Shown one piece after another: positions 9,258 through 18,581 of a stretch of DNA of 64,000 nt. The DNA comes from Sycon ciliatum. Its lineage: Eukaryota > Porifera > Calcarea > Leucosolenida > Sycettidae. How positions within the stretch are numbered: the first letter of the stretch is position 1; every line of letters starts with the position of its first letter. Location: the NCBI RefSeq assembly GCF_964019385.1, contig NC_088655.1:12092422-12156421 (forward strand). The letters are read 5' to 3'. The notes below the pieces were generated by a model. It was not told the origin of the DNA and made no database searches. It saw nothing but the letters and a program-made list of their open reading frames with translations. Both the position numbers and the translations under genes were made by a program.

Positions 9258-9975
9258 GTGGGATTCACCGTCACAAGTGCTCAGCTGTACGGTCCTTACC
9301 TGTTGCCCAGCAGCCTGGGGCCCGTCACTGTGGAGTTTGTGACCGCTGGTTTCAAAGCGCTGGCGGTTTTGCAGTTCATCGTTCAGACGTTGTGTGGAGC
9401 GTCAGACATCGGACGAAATACCAGCTGTTTCAACGAGATGCAGCCTGAATTTGGACTGCTGCCAGCACCATTGCTCGACCTGTGATCGCTGCATGAAGAG
9501 TCAGGCTGGTTTTAACCGCCATAATTGTACTCGAGGCAAACGACTGCGAAAGGACCAGAGGACTAATCTGCCCATTCAATGCAGCCTATGTAGCAAACGA
9601 TTCTCCCGCCCGCAGGACCTCACCCGCCTCCGAAAACAGAAACACTAGCTGTGTGTAGAACGGTCCCCTTTCACCTCAATTACTGTATAAACAGAAAATT
9701 TCGTCGGTCCATAATTTCGTCCAACTCCAAAGAAAGGGAGTTCGTCCGGTTGTAAATTTCGTCCATGGATCATAAGAGTGTATTTAAAAGCTGGACAAAT
9801 CGATATTAGTCAGGCATTTAATTTAGTCCAACAGCTCGTTGGACGAAAAAGACGAAATTAAATTCCAGACGAATATTTCTGCTTGTACAGTACTCTCCTT
9901 GTTTCTTTTCCTTTCTCGCTGTTGCCTCCCGCTTCTGGGAGCGACGTGGCCATTTTGTGGCAGTTGTACATAGTA
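9258..9975 (+). pseudogene. LINE 3' end: C-terminal zinc-finger region and 3' UTR, copy i
   Basis: The frames across 9258-9648 encode finger-like motifs: GVCDRWFQSAGGFAVH, CDRCMKSQAGFNRHNC and CSLCSKRFSRPQ, with frame changes between them. The same C-x2-C ... H-x-C motifs occur in the neighbouring copy at 10047-10620, where they follow a LINE C-terminal RT region. These fingers probably help a LINE protein bind nucleic acid. After the stop at 9648 comes a UTR interrupted by a MITE (9683-9890), then a stretch shared with copy ii (GACGTGGCCA ... GGCAGTTGTACA) running into (TAG)n and (GT)n. Not functional. Confidence 0.6.
9683..9890. mobile_element. MITE, TA target site, ends CTGTATAAACAGAAA
   Basis: The left end reads CTGTATAAACAGAAAATTTC and the right end is its inverted match with few differences (GAATATTTCTGCTTGTACAG). 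TA flanks both ends (9681-9682, 9891-9892). The interior repeats AATTTCGTCC several times. It is inserted in the 3' UTR of LINE copy i. Confidence 0.75.
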
Positions 9976-10046
9976 GTAGTAGTAGTGTGTGTGTGTGTGT
10001 GCGTATGTGCGTGTGTGCGTGTTTGCGTGTGTGTGGGGGGGGGGGG
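9971..10046. repeat. (TAG)n-(GT)n-(G)n composite tract
   Basis: Five TAG/TAGT units, then imperfect (GT)n, then 12 Gs. It appears to be the 3' tail of LINE copy i, immediately followed by the truncated 5' end of copy ii. Confidence 0.8.
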
Positions 10047-10760
10047 CGCCTCCAGTGGTTGGGCCATGTAGCTAGGATGCCTGACAACCGTCTTCCTAAG
10101 CAGTTGCTGCTTGGATGGCTTGACGCTCCCCGACCAGCTCAGGGACCTCGTCTTCGGTGGAAGAACAGAATACAGTCAGACATGAAACTGTGCCAAATTG
10201 ATGAATGGTTTACTCTGGCCCAGGATCATCAGCAATGGAGAGATGTGTACCGCACTCGTGTGCAGCGTCCTGCCCCGGTACCGCTCTCTTGCCTGGTATG
10301 TAAACGGACATTCAAGAGCAAATCTGGACTTGGACGACACACATGTTCTGCTGATCGCCAGCTGCCTGTAGCGGAACAGCCGGACGCAGAGTCAATGCCA
10401 AGCCTGCCTTCGCTGGTTCCGAAGTGCCGGTGGACTTGCTGTGCACAAGTGTACAACACCCGCCCCGGCATCACCGCCCACACCCCAGCGCATACCAATC
10501 ACCAGCCATCCATGTTGCAACCAGCACTGCGCTACCAGTGATCGCTGTTTAAAATCTGCTCCTGGCTTTCGGCGACACAATTGCAATCGTGGACGGCGTC
10601 GTGGCGGAGCGGGTTCCTAGTGGCAGTGCTGACTTCTCTCGAACTCTCTCTTCTACTCTCCCCTGTCTCGGGGGCGGCGTGGCCAAGCATTTGGCAGCTG
10701 TACACCAGGCCAGGTGTGTGTGCGTGTGTGTGTGTGCGTGCGTGCGTGTGTGCATGTGGG
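10047..10760 (+). pseudogene. LINE 3' end: RT C-terminal region with zinc fingers, copy ii
   Basis: The frame 10047-10541 begins RLQWLGHVARMPDNRLPKQL and continues GPRLRWKNRIQSD...W...AQDHQQWRD, the typical C-terminal region after the RT domain of several LINE clades. It continues with a finger, CLVCKRTFKSKSGLGRHTC. In another frame further fingers follow (CQACLRWFRSAGGLAVHKC, DRCLKSAPGFRRHNC) to a stop at 10618-10620, so at least one frameshift is present. The 3' UTR resembles that of copy i and ends in (GT)n at about 10713-10760. 5'-truncated and dead. Confidence 0.75.
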
Positions 10761-10842
10761 TGGATGCATGTGGGTGGGTGCATGTGCGCGTGTTTGCTTG
10801 TCACCAAATTGTAATTGCACAATGCAGATCAATGTGCCCTAC

Positions 10843-10956
10843 CTTCACAGGTGGCATTTCCAGCATTGATGGTGGTGGATACTCCTTGATACGCAGGAAG
10901 ACAGTGGTCACATGTGTCTCCTGATGACGTGTCCCACATTGACACCCGGCCAAGCA
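10843..10956 (-). CDS. Exon 4: first laminin-EGF module, one base out of frame
   Basis: 114 bp between acceptor CTTGCGCAG and donor GAAG|GTAGGG. Read in the frame that fits the phase-1 donor, its second half encodes DTSSGDTCDHCLPAYQ and TCE, a good laminin-EGF C-terminal half. Read in phase 0 from the acceptor, as exon 3 requires, its first half encodes CLAGCQC, the expected Cys pattern. The two halves differ by one base at the TGTGGGACACG stretch; one more G there would join them. So either the assembly lost a G or the gene carries a frameshift. The splice sites are my inference; an alternative exon could bypass this. Confidence 0.5.
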
Positions 10957-11239
10957 CTGCGCAAGACAGCGGCATCAGACAGCAGCAGGTCCACACGCAG
11001 GTACAGCAGCCACAAAGCCAGCAGGAGCGAAAGCGATAACAGGCGACAAGAACAACAGTGTCAGATGAAATATCAAGCTAACCTCGTCGTCACCACCGCC
11101 GCCGCCAACACCAACAGCAGCAACAACAACAAGAGTACAGGTGGAATCCCGATAATTCGAACACCAAAATGCCAAGGAAAACGTCTAAATATCCGGACAT
11201 TCTAATTATCCAAACATGTACCCACAACACATTATGTAC

Positions 11240-11460
11240 TGTAGTGTCCTGCATAAAAGCCTGTCTTGTATAGAAGCCTGTTTTGAATAGAATCCTGATT
11301 TTTAAGATACACGGTCAGCACACAAGCCTGGTTTAGTGTTGACATACACAGAGATACGTGGTTTGAATAGAAGCCTGACTTGAATAGAAGCATAGCACTG
11401 ATATCGGCCTATACGGCCGTAAGCACCTGCTTTTATACGCGACATGATAACGGTATGTCA
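11240..11460. repeat. Dispersed repeat with GAATAGAAGC motifs, second copy
   Basis: Shares several GAATAGAAGCCTG units and the GGCCGTAAGCACCTGCTTTTA segment with 7838-7935. Non-coding. 10957-11240 contains (CAA)/(GCA)-type simple sequence and no recognised feature. Confidence 0.5.
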
Positions 11461-11598
11461 AAATGCCCGCATTGACACGCAGAGTTGCACTGCACGCCTT
11501 AGACACAGATTTAGTGGACGCTGAACTGCCTACGGCCCTACGCATCCAAACCAAACTGATTTGCAGAAATTCAGTGAACTTCTAAATGTGCTTTGCTA

Positions 11599-11853
11599 CA
11601 GTCCATTTCAAAACTATAGACGCGTAGGATTTTTGAAATATTTCAAATTTGGCTGGAACTTTTTGAGAATAGTTTTCGGAATATTGCTCAGATCCGCTCC
11701 ACAATTACTCTCATATAGTTTCTAAACGATTGGATAACAGACGCCCTATTTGGGAAAAATTATGCACAAAGTGATCACAGATTTTATGTGGTATAGATGC
11801 TGGCATAACGGTTTTTGCCTAGGTACATGCGTCTATAGTTTTGAAATGGACTG
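11599..11853. mobile_element. MITE, TA target site, ends CAGTCCATTTCAAAACTATA
   Basis: Inverted ends of about 25 bp starting CAGTCCATTTCAAAACTATA are perfectly matched and flanked by TA (11597-11598 and 11854-11855). 255 bp, no coding frame, Tc1/mariner-type target. Located in the intron between exons 3 and 4. Confidence 0.85.
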
Positions 11854-12207
11854 TAGCTTCGAATTATCAACATAAATCCCATATGTTTTCTATGTAGTAG
11901 TAAGTGGATTCTGCGGGACTTCTAATAAGAATTGAGTAATAGATGTGTTGAAGCTAGGTGTCAGGACGTCGAATGTCTCAGCACTCTGTCAGTTGTGTGC
12001 CTAGTTGTTGCACTTTCTGACTGTATATAGTATCTGGTTACAGTGATGGAGAGTTACTCTTAACTCGTATCCATATGTCCTTGTCCTTTCTACAATTGAG
12101 TAATAGCCAACCCTTTTTTCGAGATATCATAATGGTCCAACTCCATAATGGCATACAATCACTGGCCACACTCTGGAACTGGTTTCGCCATCTATGTCCT
12201 CATCAGG

Positions 12208-12300
12208 TCTGATCTACTCACCTTCCACCGTTTACGCGCTGCATCTGCGCCTGGATCCTAGAGGGTGGTGGCGTTCCCACGGATGCGGAAAACGGTGAAT
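12208..12300. repeat. Dispersed repeat (TCTGATCTACTC...), copy 1
   Basis: Closely similar to 32107-32215 in the same orientation, including GCTGCATCTGCGCC and GGTGGTGGCGTTCC. Family not recognised. 11856-12207 shows nothing else. Confidence 0.65.
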
Positions 12301-12668
12301 TTGTTTGTCCTCATCTCTCTTCGCTTCGCTTCCGTTGCCTGCGCCCTCATCTCTCTCTTTGTTTGCTTATTTGCTGAGAGAACAGACGCGGGTTTGTATT
12401 CATGGACCCCTGTGTTGCATGGGCCACGCGTACTCATCCGGCGGCGGGTATGTGTGAATTAAACTGAATTTGTTTGTTTGTTTGTATTTATTCAAATTCG
12501 CAACTTGAAACGGGCAAGAACCCAATAGCATGAGAGAAAATCTGATGACGGCAATGGCCATAGGGGGAATAAGGATAAAAATAATAATGTCTAACGAGGA
12601 TGAGAATAATGGCCGGACTGGCTGGACATGTCACTACGGGACTGACTTTGGAGGAAAGCCCAACGTAC

Positions 12669-12814
12669 CTGTTGTGCTGAGCTGGTGGTGTTGGTGAGGC
12701 CGGGCAGTGCTGCACACTTAGTCCCACTACCGTAACACTGGCACACACCTTCAACACGCCACGAGTAAAGGCCGTAGAAGATCAGCTTGGGATCGAGAAT
12801 GTCTGCGTTGCCAC
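12669..12814 (-). CDS. Exon 3: end of laminin N-terminal domain and start of first EGF module
   Basis: 146 bp, phase 1 in (acceptor CATTCAG|GTGGC) and phase 0 out (donor CAACAG|GTACG). It encodes ADILDPKLIFYGLYSWRVEG followed by VCQCYGSGTKC. In laminins and netrins the N-terminal domain ends in an aromatic-rich YYALYEI-x-V-x-G segment directly followed by CxCxGHAxxC of the first EGF module, and this exon shows exactly that transition. That makes the laminin N-terminal assignment strong even though exon 1 alone is divergent. Confidence 0.75.
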
Positions 12815-12942
12815 CTGAATGCACGTGAACACACGGAGACAAAAGCAACACCGATGCGGGCATTGTGAAGGAAATGAAAGAGCACACAGCGCACGGTAAC
12901 ATTGCGAGCGGGGTTGCTACATCTTGGGGTGGGTGAGGCGGG

Positions 12943-13337
12943 ATACTGTATTTTCGGGAGTACAAGCCGCACCAGTAACGGGACGTATTCATCCATTTCC
13001 CGCCATTAGGGTTTGCGGGGCAAGTCCACTACAACCATACTCACTGTGATACCAACTCTGCATAAAAAAAGTTCGTGAACTTTGTAAGGTCATACTCACA
13101 AAATGTACTAGAACGGGTTGAACCTGCCAGAAATGCGGCAACTTGCCCCGCAAAAGGTGATGGCCATCTTCGATGCATACCTCCCTCCCGTTCACCCAGA
13201 AACGTCGGTGCTGCTTATACTACGATGATCAGACAAACCGTGCACGCGTGGTGAGCGCGGTAAACGTCTGTATTTCGTGACAAAATAATCTGGCTGCGGC
13301 TTATACTCCAGTGTGGTTTGAACTCCGGAAAATACGG
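12943..13337. mobile_element. MITE of the 'GTATAAGCCGCACC' family, full length
   Basis: The left end ATACTGTATTTTCGGGAGTA is followed by CAAGCCGCACC; the right end is its inverted partner (GCTTATACTCCAG ... CCGGAAAATACGGTA). It sits in intron 2, its right end about 8 bp from the GT donor of exon 2 as read on the minus strand, so the insertion forms nearly all of the intron's start. Confidence 0.7.
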
Positions 13338-13350
13338 TACACACACTCAC

Positions 13351-13468
13351 CTCTGGCGTATGGCCGGACCATTTCTGCTCTCAACGTGTCAACGGTGGCA
13401 TTGAGGCGCAGGTCTGGTTCATTTAGAAGACGATCCATGCCGACGCGGTCACCTGGAGAGTATGTGAT
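13351..13468 (-). CDS. Exon 2: middle of laminin N-terminal domain
   Basis: 118 bp, phase 0 in (acceptor TTGTGTACAG|ATC) and phase 1 out (donor CCAGAG|GTGAGT). It encodes ITYSPGDRVGMDRLLNEPDL then RLNATVDTLRAEMVRPYARG. In laminin N-terminal domains the corresponding stretch carries the C-x-x-YS-x-x-P motif and a conserved RP before the last third. The exon joins exons 1 and 3 in frame, which is the main support, because it is short and not recognisable alone. Its acceptor lies directly next to a long (TTG)n tract (minus strand). Confidence 0.65.
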
Positions 13469-13474
13469 CTGTAC

Positions 13475-13573
<99 letters not shown>

Positions 13574-13580
13574 GCAACAA
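13475..13580. repeat. (CAA)n microsatellite next to a splice acceptor
   Basis: More than 30 CAA units, one interrupted by CAG. On the coding (minus) strand it reads (TTG)n and ends 5 bp before the exon 2 acceptor, where the polypyrimidine tract should be. The apparent polyglutamine frame on the plus strand is an artefact of the repeat. Confidence 0.95.
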
Positions 13581-13603
13581 CCGACAAAAATTAAACCATT
13601 CCT

Positions 13604-14317
13604 TCATAGCAGACTCAGTGGAGAACGTTCGAGTTGGTTGTAATTCTAATTTTCATACCGCTATGAGAGAAGAATACACGACGGAGTGTATGGACGGTCT
13701 AAGTCAGACAGAGCATTCATTGCAAGGTGTAGGGATGGAGGCAAGCTTAAATTGCTGGGCAGCCGTGATCTCCCTTACACTCCTTGGGAGTGCGGTCCAG
13801 GCCAAGGCTGCCTGAAAGGCCAGGCGAGCTTTGCCGACTTCTGATTGTGCCAAGGGGACAGTGAGGCCCCTGGAAACCTGGTACCGGTTGGTGCTCCCAG
13901 CTGATGGTGAGAATAGATCCTGGAGGACACTGCTGACTTTCCCATTGACACAGCGCCACACCATGATGTGTCGCTTCTGGGCGTAATACTCGCGAACTCT
14001 GTACAGGGAAATGCGTTCGAGCCGAGGCTGAGCAGAGGTGTGACGGCAAACCATATACCGCTCTCGCTGCTTGGTTCTGCATGACTGGAAGTCGATCAAG
14101 CTGCGAAGCCTTGACAGAGGAGGAGAAAGCGTTAGATCCATGTAGGAGGTCAGGCATGATGGCTGACCTCACATACTGAATGCGACTACCGAGGCAGAGG
14201 CATCTGCGGGACCGCCATAGTGCTCCAATCTTCTGCATAACTTTCTTTGCAATCGCGTCGACATGAAACTCAGAGTTACAACCAACCCGAACGTCCTCCG
14301 CTGAGTCTGCTATGTAC
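13604..14317 (-). pseudogene. LINE 3' portion with inverted flanking copies
   Basis: Minus-strand frames across 13704-14238 resemble the C-terminal end of a LINE ORF2: HVDAIAKKV...GALWRSRRCLCLGSRI, YVRSAIMPDLLHGSNAF, and later YYAQKRHIMVWRCVNGKV, RYQVSRGLTVPLAQSEVGK, with a frame change between. The outer 50 bp on each side are inverted copies of each other (CATAGCAGACTCAG at 13604 and CTGAGTCTGCTATG at 14317). Either the LINE carries an inverted 5' piece, as in twin priming, or it was captured by an inverted-repeat element. It lies in intron 1. Confidence 0.6.
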
Positions 14318-14413
14318 TAAGCTCTGTCTATGACACTGAGCACTCTCTGCAGCTCGGGGATCAACGTACATGTATTTGATACCATAATTATCATCCGGAG
14401 TTTAAGATAAGCA

Positions 14414-14579
14414 ACACTGGAGTACAAGCCACACCCATATTTATTTGCCACGAAACACAGATATTTACCATGTATTTCACGGATAATTTGACCCTCGTAG
14501 TGTATAAGCCGCACCGGCTTTTTTCGGGTGCTGTTCGAGTGGTTAAAGACAGCGTGGCTTATACTCCGGAAAACGCGGT
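14414..14579. mobile_element. MITE remnant of the 'GTATAAGCCGCACC' family
   Basis: Left ACTGGAGTACAAGCCACACC, right GTGGCTTATACTCCGGAAAA; an internal GTGTATAAGCCGCACC suggests a nested or rearranged copy. It lies in intron 1. 14580-15016 shows no feature. Confidence 0.55.
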
Positions 14580-15016
14580 CGCCTTTTGCGGAGTTTACAC
14601 TACGGGTACTAACTGTGGCGATTTTTGCAGAGGACAGCAGTTACTGCATGCAGGTGGGTCATGTTCTGCAACAACAGGATTGATCACTGAAGATACAGTG
14701 TGAGCCTGGGAAGAGAGTAAACGGGGTCGTGTTCTTGCCGGGCGCTATTTTTTCAATTTTATTTTGTATACGAATGTCCACTATATTCCCGAATATGTGC
14801 CAGAAGTGGTGGCGGGGCCCAGGCTGCTCTGCCGACCTTAATGGTCTCGGCGTCTACGCAGACAAAGCACGCCATAGCTATCCAACAGGGTAAATTAGGC
14901 ACAGGCTAGTTAGTATTTGTAAGAAGAGGGGAGAGAAGTAGGAGGATACCACAACGACAGGAAGAGTAGGGGCTCCAACAAGGAGGAATCTGTGCTGGTG
15001 ACGTATGCGTACTCAC

Positions 15017-15748
15017 ATTTCCCCCGTCCTGAGGATCGGCCCCGGTATACACACACCGTGCGTCCAGGTCACCACACAGATCATCAGGCCGACTGAACGG
15101 TAGCCCGTAGCCCGACATTCTGCCCCTGCAGAAGTCAGAGTAGTACTGAAGCACTCGCCACGTCTTGCCGCCGTCCGACGAGCCCAGCAGTCGCATCTGA
15201 GCAGCTAGGTGACTGCGGAATCGCAGCGTTGAGCGACTCAGCAGGATGCTGGCAGGCAGGCTCAGAGTCACATTGACTTCCAGCACGCCTGGCGCGGATT
15301 GCCACCACGTGGTAGCGTTTCCATCCAGTATGTACTGTTTAGGATGCGACAACTGCGCGTCACTGGACGAGCACGTCAACAAATCTAGGTGATCTGTTCC
15401 GCTCTGGATGCTGCCCGTTAGGTCTCCAAAGTAGGACTGACTGGGGTCTTGGTCGGGACTTTCACCGCACGTCGATGTGGCACTCACACTCACTTGCCCA
15501 GTGCAAGCCGTGACGAAATCGTCCGTCAGTGTCAAATCGCCGAAACCGCCCGTCAGTGTCCCAGGGCAGCTGCTAGCTGCCTGCGCCATTGCCGCTTTCT
15601 GAAAGACTACTTGTCCAATTAGGCAGCCGACGAACAACCACACGGCCAACATCCGCGGCAAATAGTTCACTTGGTGGCTCACTAATCCTTGCCGCATCAT
15701 GCTTGAACGCCCCGAGTAACGCCTATCTAGGCTATTAGCTACGGCCAA
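15017..15748 (-). CDS. Exon 1: signal peptide and first part of laminin N-terminal domain
   Basis: 244 codons ending phase 0 at donor GGAAAT|GTGAGT. Three possible starts: Met1 (15748), Met17 (15700) and Met33 (15652). Met33 is favoured because it is followed at once by a classic signal peptide (MLAVWLFVGCLIGQVVFQ, cleavage near AMAQA). The domain shows a Cys-bearing N-terminus, then HPKQYILDG (135-143), TWWQS (147-151), EVNVTLSLP (157-165), DGGKTW (192-197) and QYYSDFC (201-207). These match the laminin N-terminal pattern of TWWQS, a VNxTLxL strand, and GxTWxxxQYYSxxC. This domain mediates laminin network assembly and netrin-receptor binding in known proteins. The N-terminal 60 residues of the mature domain are divergent. 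Confidence 0.75.
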
Positions 15749-17930
15749 TGCGGGTGTTCGTGGCTGCAGCTGTCTGCTCTTTCGGCTTCCCCTTTGCTGG
15801 CTAGCAGGTGATTAGTTTTGCCGACTGCACCTTCAACATTGGCTCTTCCCGAGACCAGCACAAGGGCAAGCCGCGCGCGACAGTGTGAGGTGGCCAGTAG
15901 CTCCGGCTGCACCGCCTCGGATCCGTCCGAGTCCAGGCCAGGGTGCTAACGTTACCTGGGGCCGGAATCCGCGACGAAATAACCACTATACGCTAGCGCG
16001 TTATTCACGTCCTTCCAAACCGACTTCGCCCTGGCTAGATGCACTTGCGCACAGCTTCCCGGCAAAGTCAAGGACGGTAGGTAGGGAAATGACGGACGAG
16101 ATGATGACTGTTGCGTAGCTCAAAGGGTTCGTCTACGAGTGTGTACAAGAGCCATAGATGCATCACTCCTACGACAAGTGAAGGGCAATGGAGGTATGGA
16201 TAACCAACGTTACTTTCTCAGGATCTTGGACGCTACTTACGGCCGAGAAAAAGAAAGAGTCCCAGTTCAAAGCTCGACCAAAAACACGCGAAACAGCTTG
16301 GTGTGTGCAGCAGGATACCTCCGGTTTCACTAACTTACTAAGTCTTTCATGACTCACGCCCGTCATGCATGGTCATGAGCTGATCCGGTCGATCGCCGCG
16401 CGCGACCGAGCGAGCTGAGCTCGCGGTCGAGACAAGGCGGGTCATGCCAAACTCCCATGTGCGCGGAGTCTAGATACGAATCGCGCGCTGTTGGGATATC
16501 AGCAAGCAGCCAGGCGCTAGGCTTCGTGTTGTGATGCTCGTTTATAATACACGCAACAACTCGTACTGGAAATATCCTTTTTTTAAATGCGATTAGTTGA
16601 CTCGCATCAAGTCTTTGTACTGCCACACCGCGTGAAACTCTACACCGCAGAGTATGATTGCATGGCCAGTGGCATCTCTGACACGCGCCCTGCCCTGCTA
16701 GCTGCATGCAATCATGCATTCATGGTGATATCATGATACTGTCTCTATGCCTAAAACTAAAAGTAAACAAAAGGTGCCAACAAAATGACTTTGTTTGTGT
16801 GCTCGGAACGTCAACAAGCTCTACATATTATAATATCACAAGAATGTCCCCACTCCACCACAAGAAGCGTAAGTTTCCCGTGAGTCTACCCCTGGGATGC
16901 TGGATACGGTAACGTGATCATAGTGTACGTGTGTGGTCTGAGTGAACGTTGTCGTTCCTCCTGTATCAGCCGTGACTGTGCAGGTACATGTAGGTCTGCG
17001 TAGTTATCGGTGAATCTGTGCGAACGATGTGCTGCAGGGTAGACCATGCCGGTAGCGAGCAAACAGCCAACAAAATGGCCAATAGGTGTTATGTGGTAGT
17101 AGCGATACAGTAGATGACGCTGATTAGACGGAGCCGTACAACGAAGCCAGAAAGCACTTGGGTGCAAGGCTGTGTACCGCCGGTATGTGTGTGGATATGC
17201 TAGTGTCAGTTTCATGTATCATGAAGCTCTCGACGCTATCTCTGAAGAGTGAAGGCAGAAGCAATCTGTGCACAATCGGCGAAGGCGCGTTGGTCCTCCG
17301 GCGAAAAGACAACACCTTCTGTTGCCCTTTTGGCTCATGGCGTACAGTTATGCACACGTCATGTATCGGTTAAACAGCCCATTCATGGTCTTGTAGTGCT
17401 GTCACTTCTTGAAGTACATGTAACTCTGAGCTGAAGCCCAAACAAAAAGGGACCAAAGTCAAAATATGAACAGGGGATAGTATACGTATCCCCTCTAGCT
17501 CTCCCCTGACTCACTTGTGAGGTCTGCATTCGACACTGATATGAGGATTTATCACTCCCTTAGTATTGACTCACATAGATTTTTGCCATACCTAAGCAGT
17601 CAAATATTCCTGCATATTTCACTCCTTAGGGCTATATTGACCGCTTATATTTGACTCCTTTTTAGCGGAACACATGCTTTGGTTAGTCGTGATAAATCTA
17701 ATATTGACTTCGTACTTGGTCAGCATAGGAAATAAAAGACCTCGTAAAAAACCTCGGCTTTTATTTCCTATATTGACCTCGTACTCAGTCATATTAGATA
17801 CATAATACTTCTGAAGTAATTTAACATGGGCGAAGTGGTGGCCCGCCGATGCGGATGTATTTGCTTGATGTGTTCCTCAACACGTCACGTGATGCGGCCA
17901 CGAACCCGGCTAACTTTACTATGCTTTTTA
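15749..17930. other. Upstream region of the laminin-like gene; no recognised gene
   Basis: Presumably contains the promoter of the 3701-15748 gene, but no TATA box or initiator stands out. A GC-rich stretch with an imperfect palindrome (GACCGAGCGAGCTGAGCTCG) lies at about 16400-16430. A short inverted repeat (AGGAAATAAAAGACCTCG / CGGCTTTTATTTCCT) lies near 17727-17772. Short frames occur in all readings, none with recognisable content. Confidence 0.4.
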
Positions 17931-18107
17931 CAGTCAACTACGTACAGTGTAATAACGACTGCGGATAAAACGACCATTCGCGAACAACCACAGAACTCCC
18001 ATACGCAGAGCAAAGTCCATTCGAACTGTATTCAATCCAATGAGACTTCGGGAGTAGGGACACTTTGTTGATGCCCCGCCGAGTGTCGTTATACGCAAAG
18101 TTGACTG
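17931..18107. mobile_element. MITE, ends CAGTCAACT, copy 2
   Basis: Left CAGTCAACTACG, right CGCAAAGTTGACTG, TA before the left end. It aligns along its length with the reverse complement of 5488-5675, including CATACGCAGAGCAAAGT and GATGCCCCGCCGAGTGTCG. Confidence 0.75.
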
Positions 18108-18180
18108 TCATACAATGTACTCCGGCAGTAGGCGGTGCAGTAGGCTGTGCAGTGGGCCGCTGCATCATGTTGTAAGCACA

Positions 18181-18369
18181 TGTAGGCATTGGCGGATAAT
18201 GCTCGAAAAGCAGTGAAATTGGCAGAACCATACAAACCTTATGGCGGGCAATTCCTCGAATTCTGCCCTATTTCTTTATCCACATACCAAACATGCATGA
18301 AACTACTTACCAGAAAAAGTACCGAATTCTGCCAATTTTCCTGCCGGCATTATCCGCATATGCCTATAC
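18181..18369. mobile_element. MITE with long imperfect TIRs (GGCGGATAATG)
   Basis: The left arm TGTAGGCATTGGCGGATAAT and right arm ATTATCCGCATATGCCTATA are inverted; the match continues through AATTGGCAGAA. 189 bp, no coding frame. Confidence 0.7.
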
Positions 18370-18495
18370 ACATGTCCATGCATGGTGTAGATGACAAGCT
18401 AGTGAAATGACGAGATGGCCATGTGGGCAGTAAATCCAGCACATGTACTACAGTACATGATCTCCCGTACTTGGGCCTCTGCTAATGCAGCTGAG

Positions 18496-18581
18496 AGGTA
18501 TCGCTCACTGCATGCATGGGCATACATGTACTGTAGGTATCGCTCACTGCATAGGTATGTATCGCTCACTGCATGCATGGG
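18496..18581. repeat. Short tandem repeat GGTATCGCTCACTGCATGCA
   Basis: Three spaced copies of a GTATCGCTCACTGCAT unit, with a fourth at about 18923-18943 on the far side of the adjacent MITE, showing that the MITE landed inside the repeat. Confidence 0.75.

Larger units (their letters stand above)
3701..15748 (-). other. Gene: transmembrane laminin-N-terminal / laminin-EGF protein, nine inferred exons
   Basis: This is the only convincing intact-looking host gene wholly inside the window. Nine minus-strand exons were placed by domain content plus GT/AG splice sites: 15017-15748, 13351-13468, 12669-12814, 10843-10956, 8542-8736, 7988-8185, 5805-6002, 5176-5379 and 3701-4068. Junction phases agree (0, 1, 0, then 1 throughout) except that exon 4 is one base out. 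The protein would be a type I membrane protein: signal peptide, laminin N-terminal domain, about five laminin-EGF modules, one transmembrane helix and a tail of about 45 residues. Laminin N-terminal domains usually occur in secreted laminins and netrins; usherin is a membrane example but has many other domains. Exons I failed to see may exist in the transposon-filled introns. Confidence 0.75.

Noticed and set aside
12160..12215. Possible hammerhead ribozyme on the minus strand (CTGATGA ... GAAA)
   Set aside because: Core bases are present, but stem II and stem III do not pair and the sequence is not kept in the related repeat at 32107.
13440..13643. Polyglutamine protein on the plus strand
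   Set aside because: Produced by the (CAA)n microsatellite next to a minus-strand splice acceptor.
16380..16440. CpG-island promoter at the GC-rich palindrome
   Set aside because: Too short, and over 600 bp upstream of the best start codons with no other promoter motif; kept only as a remark.
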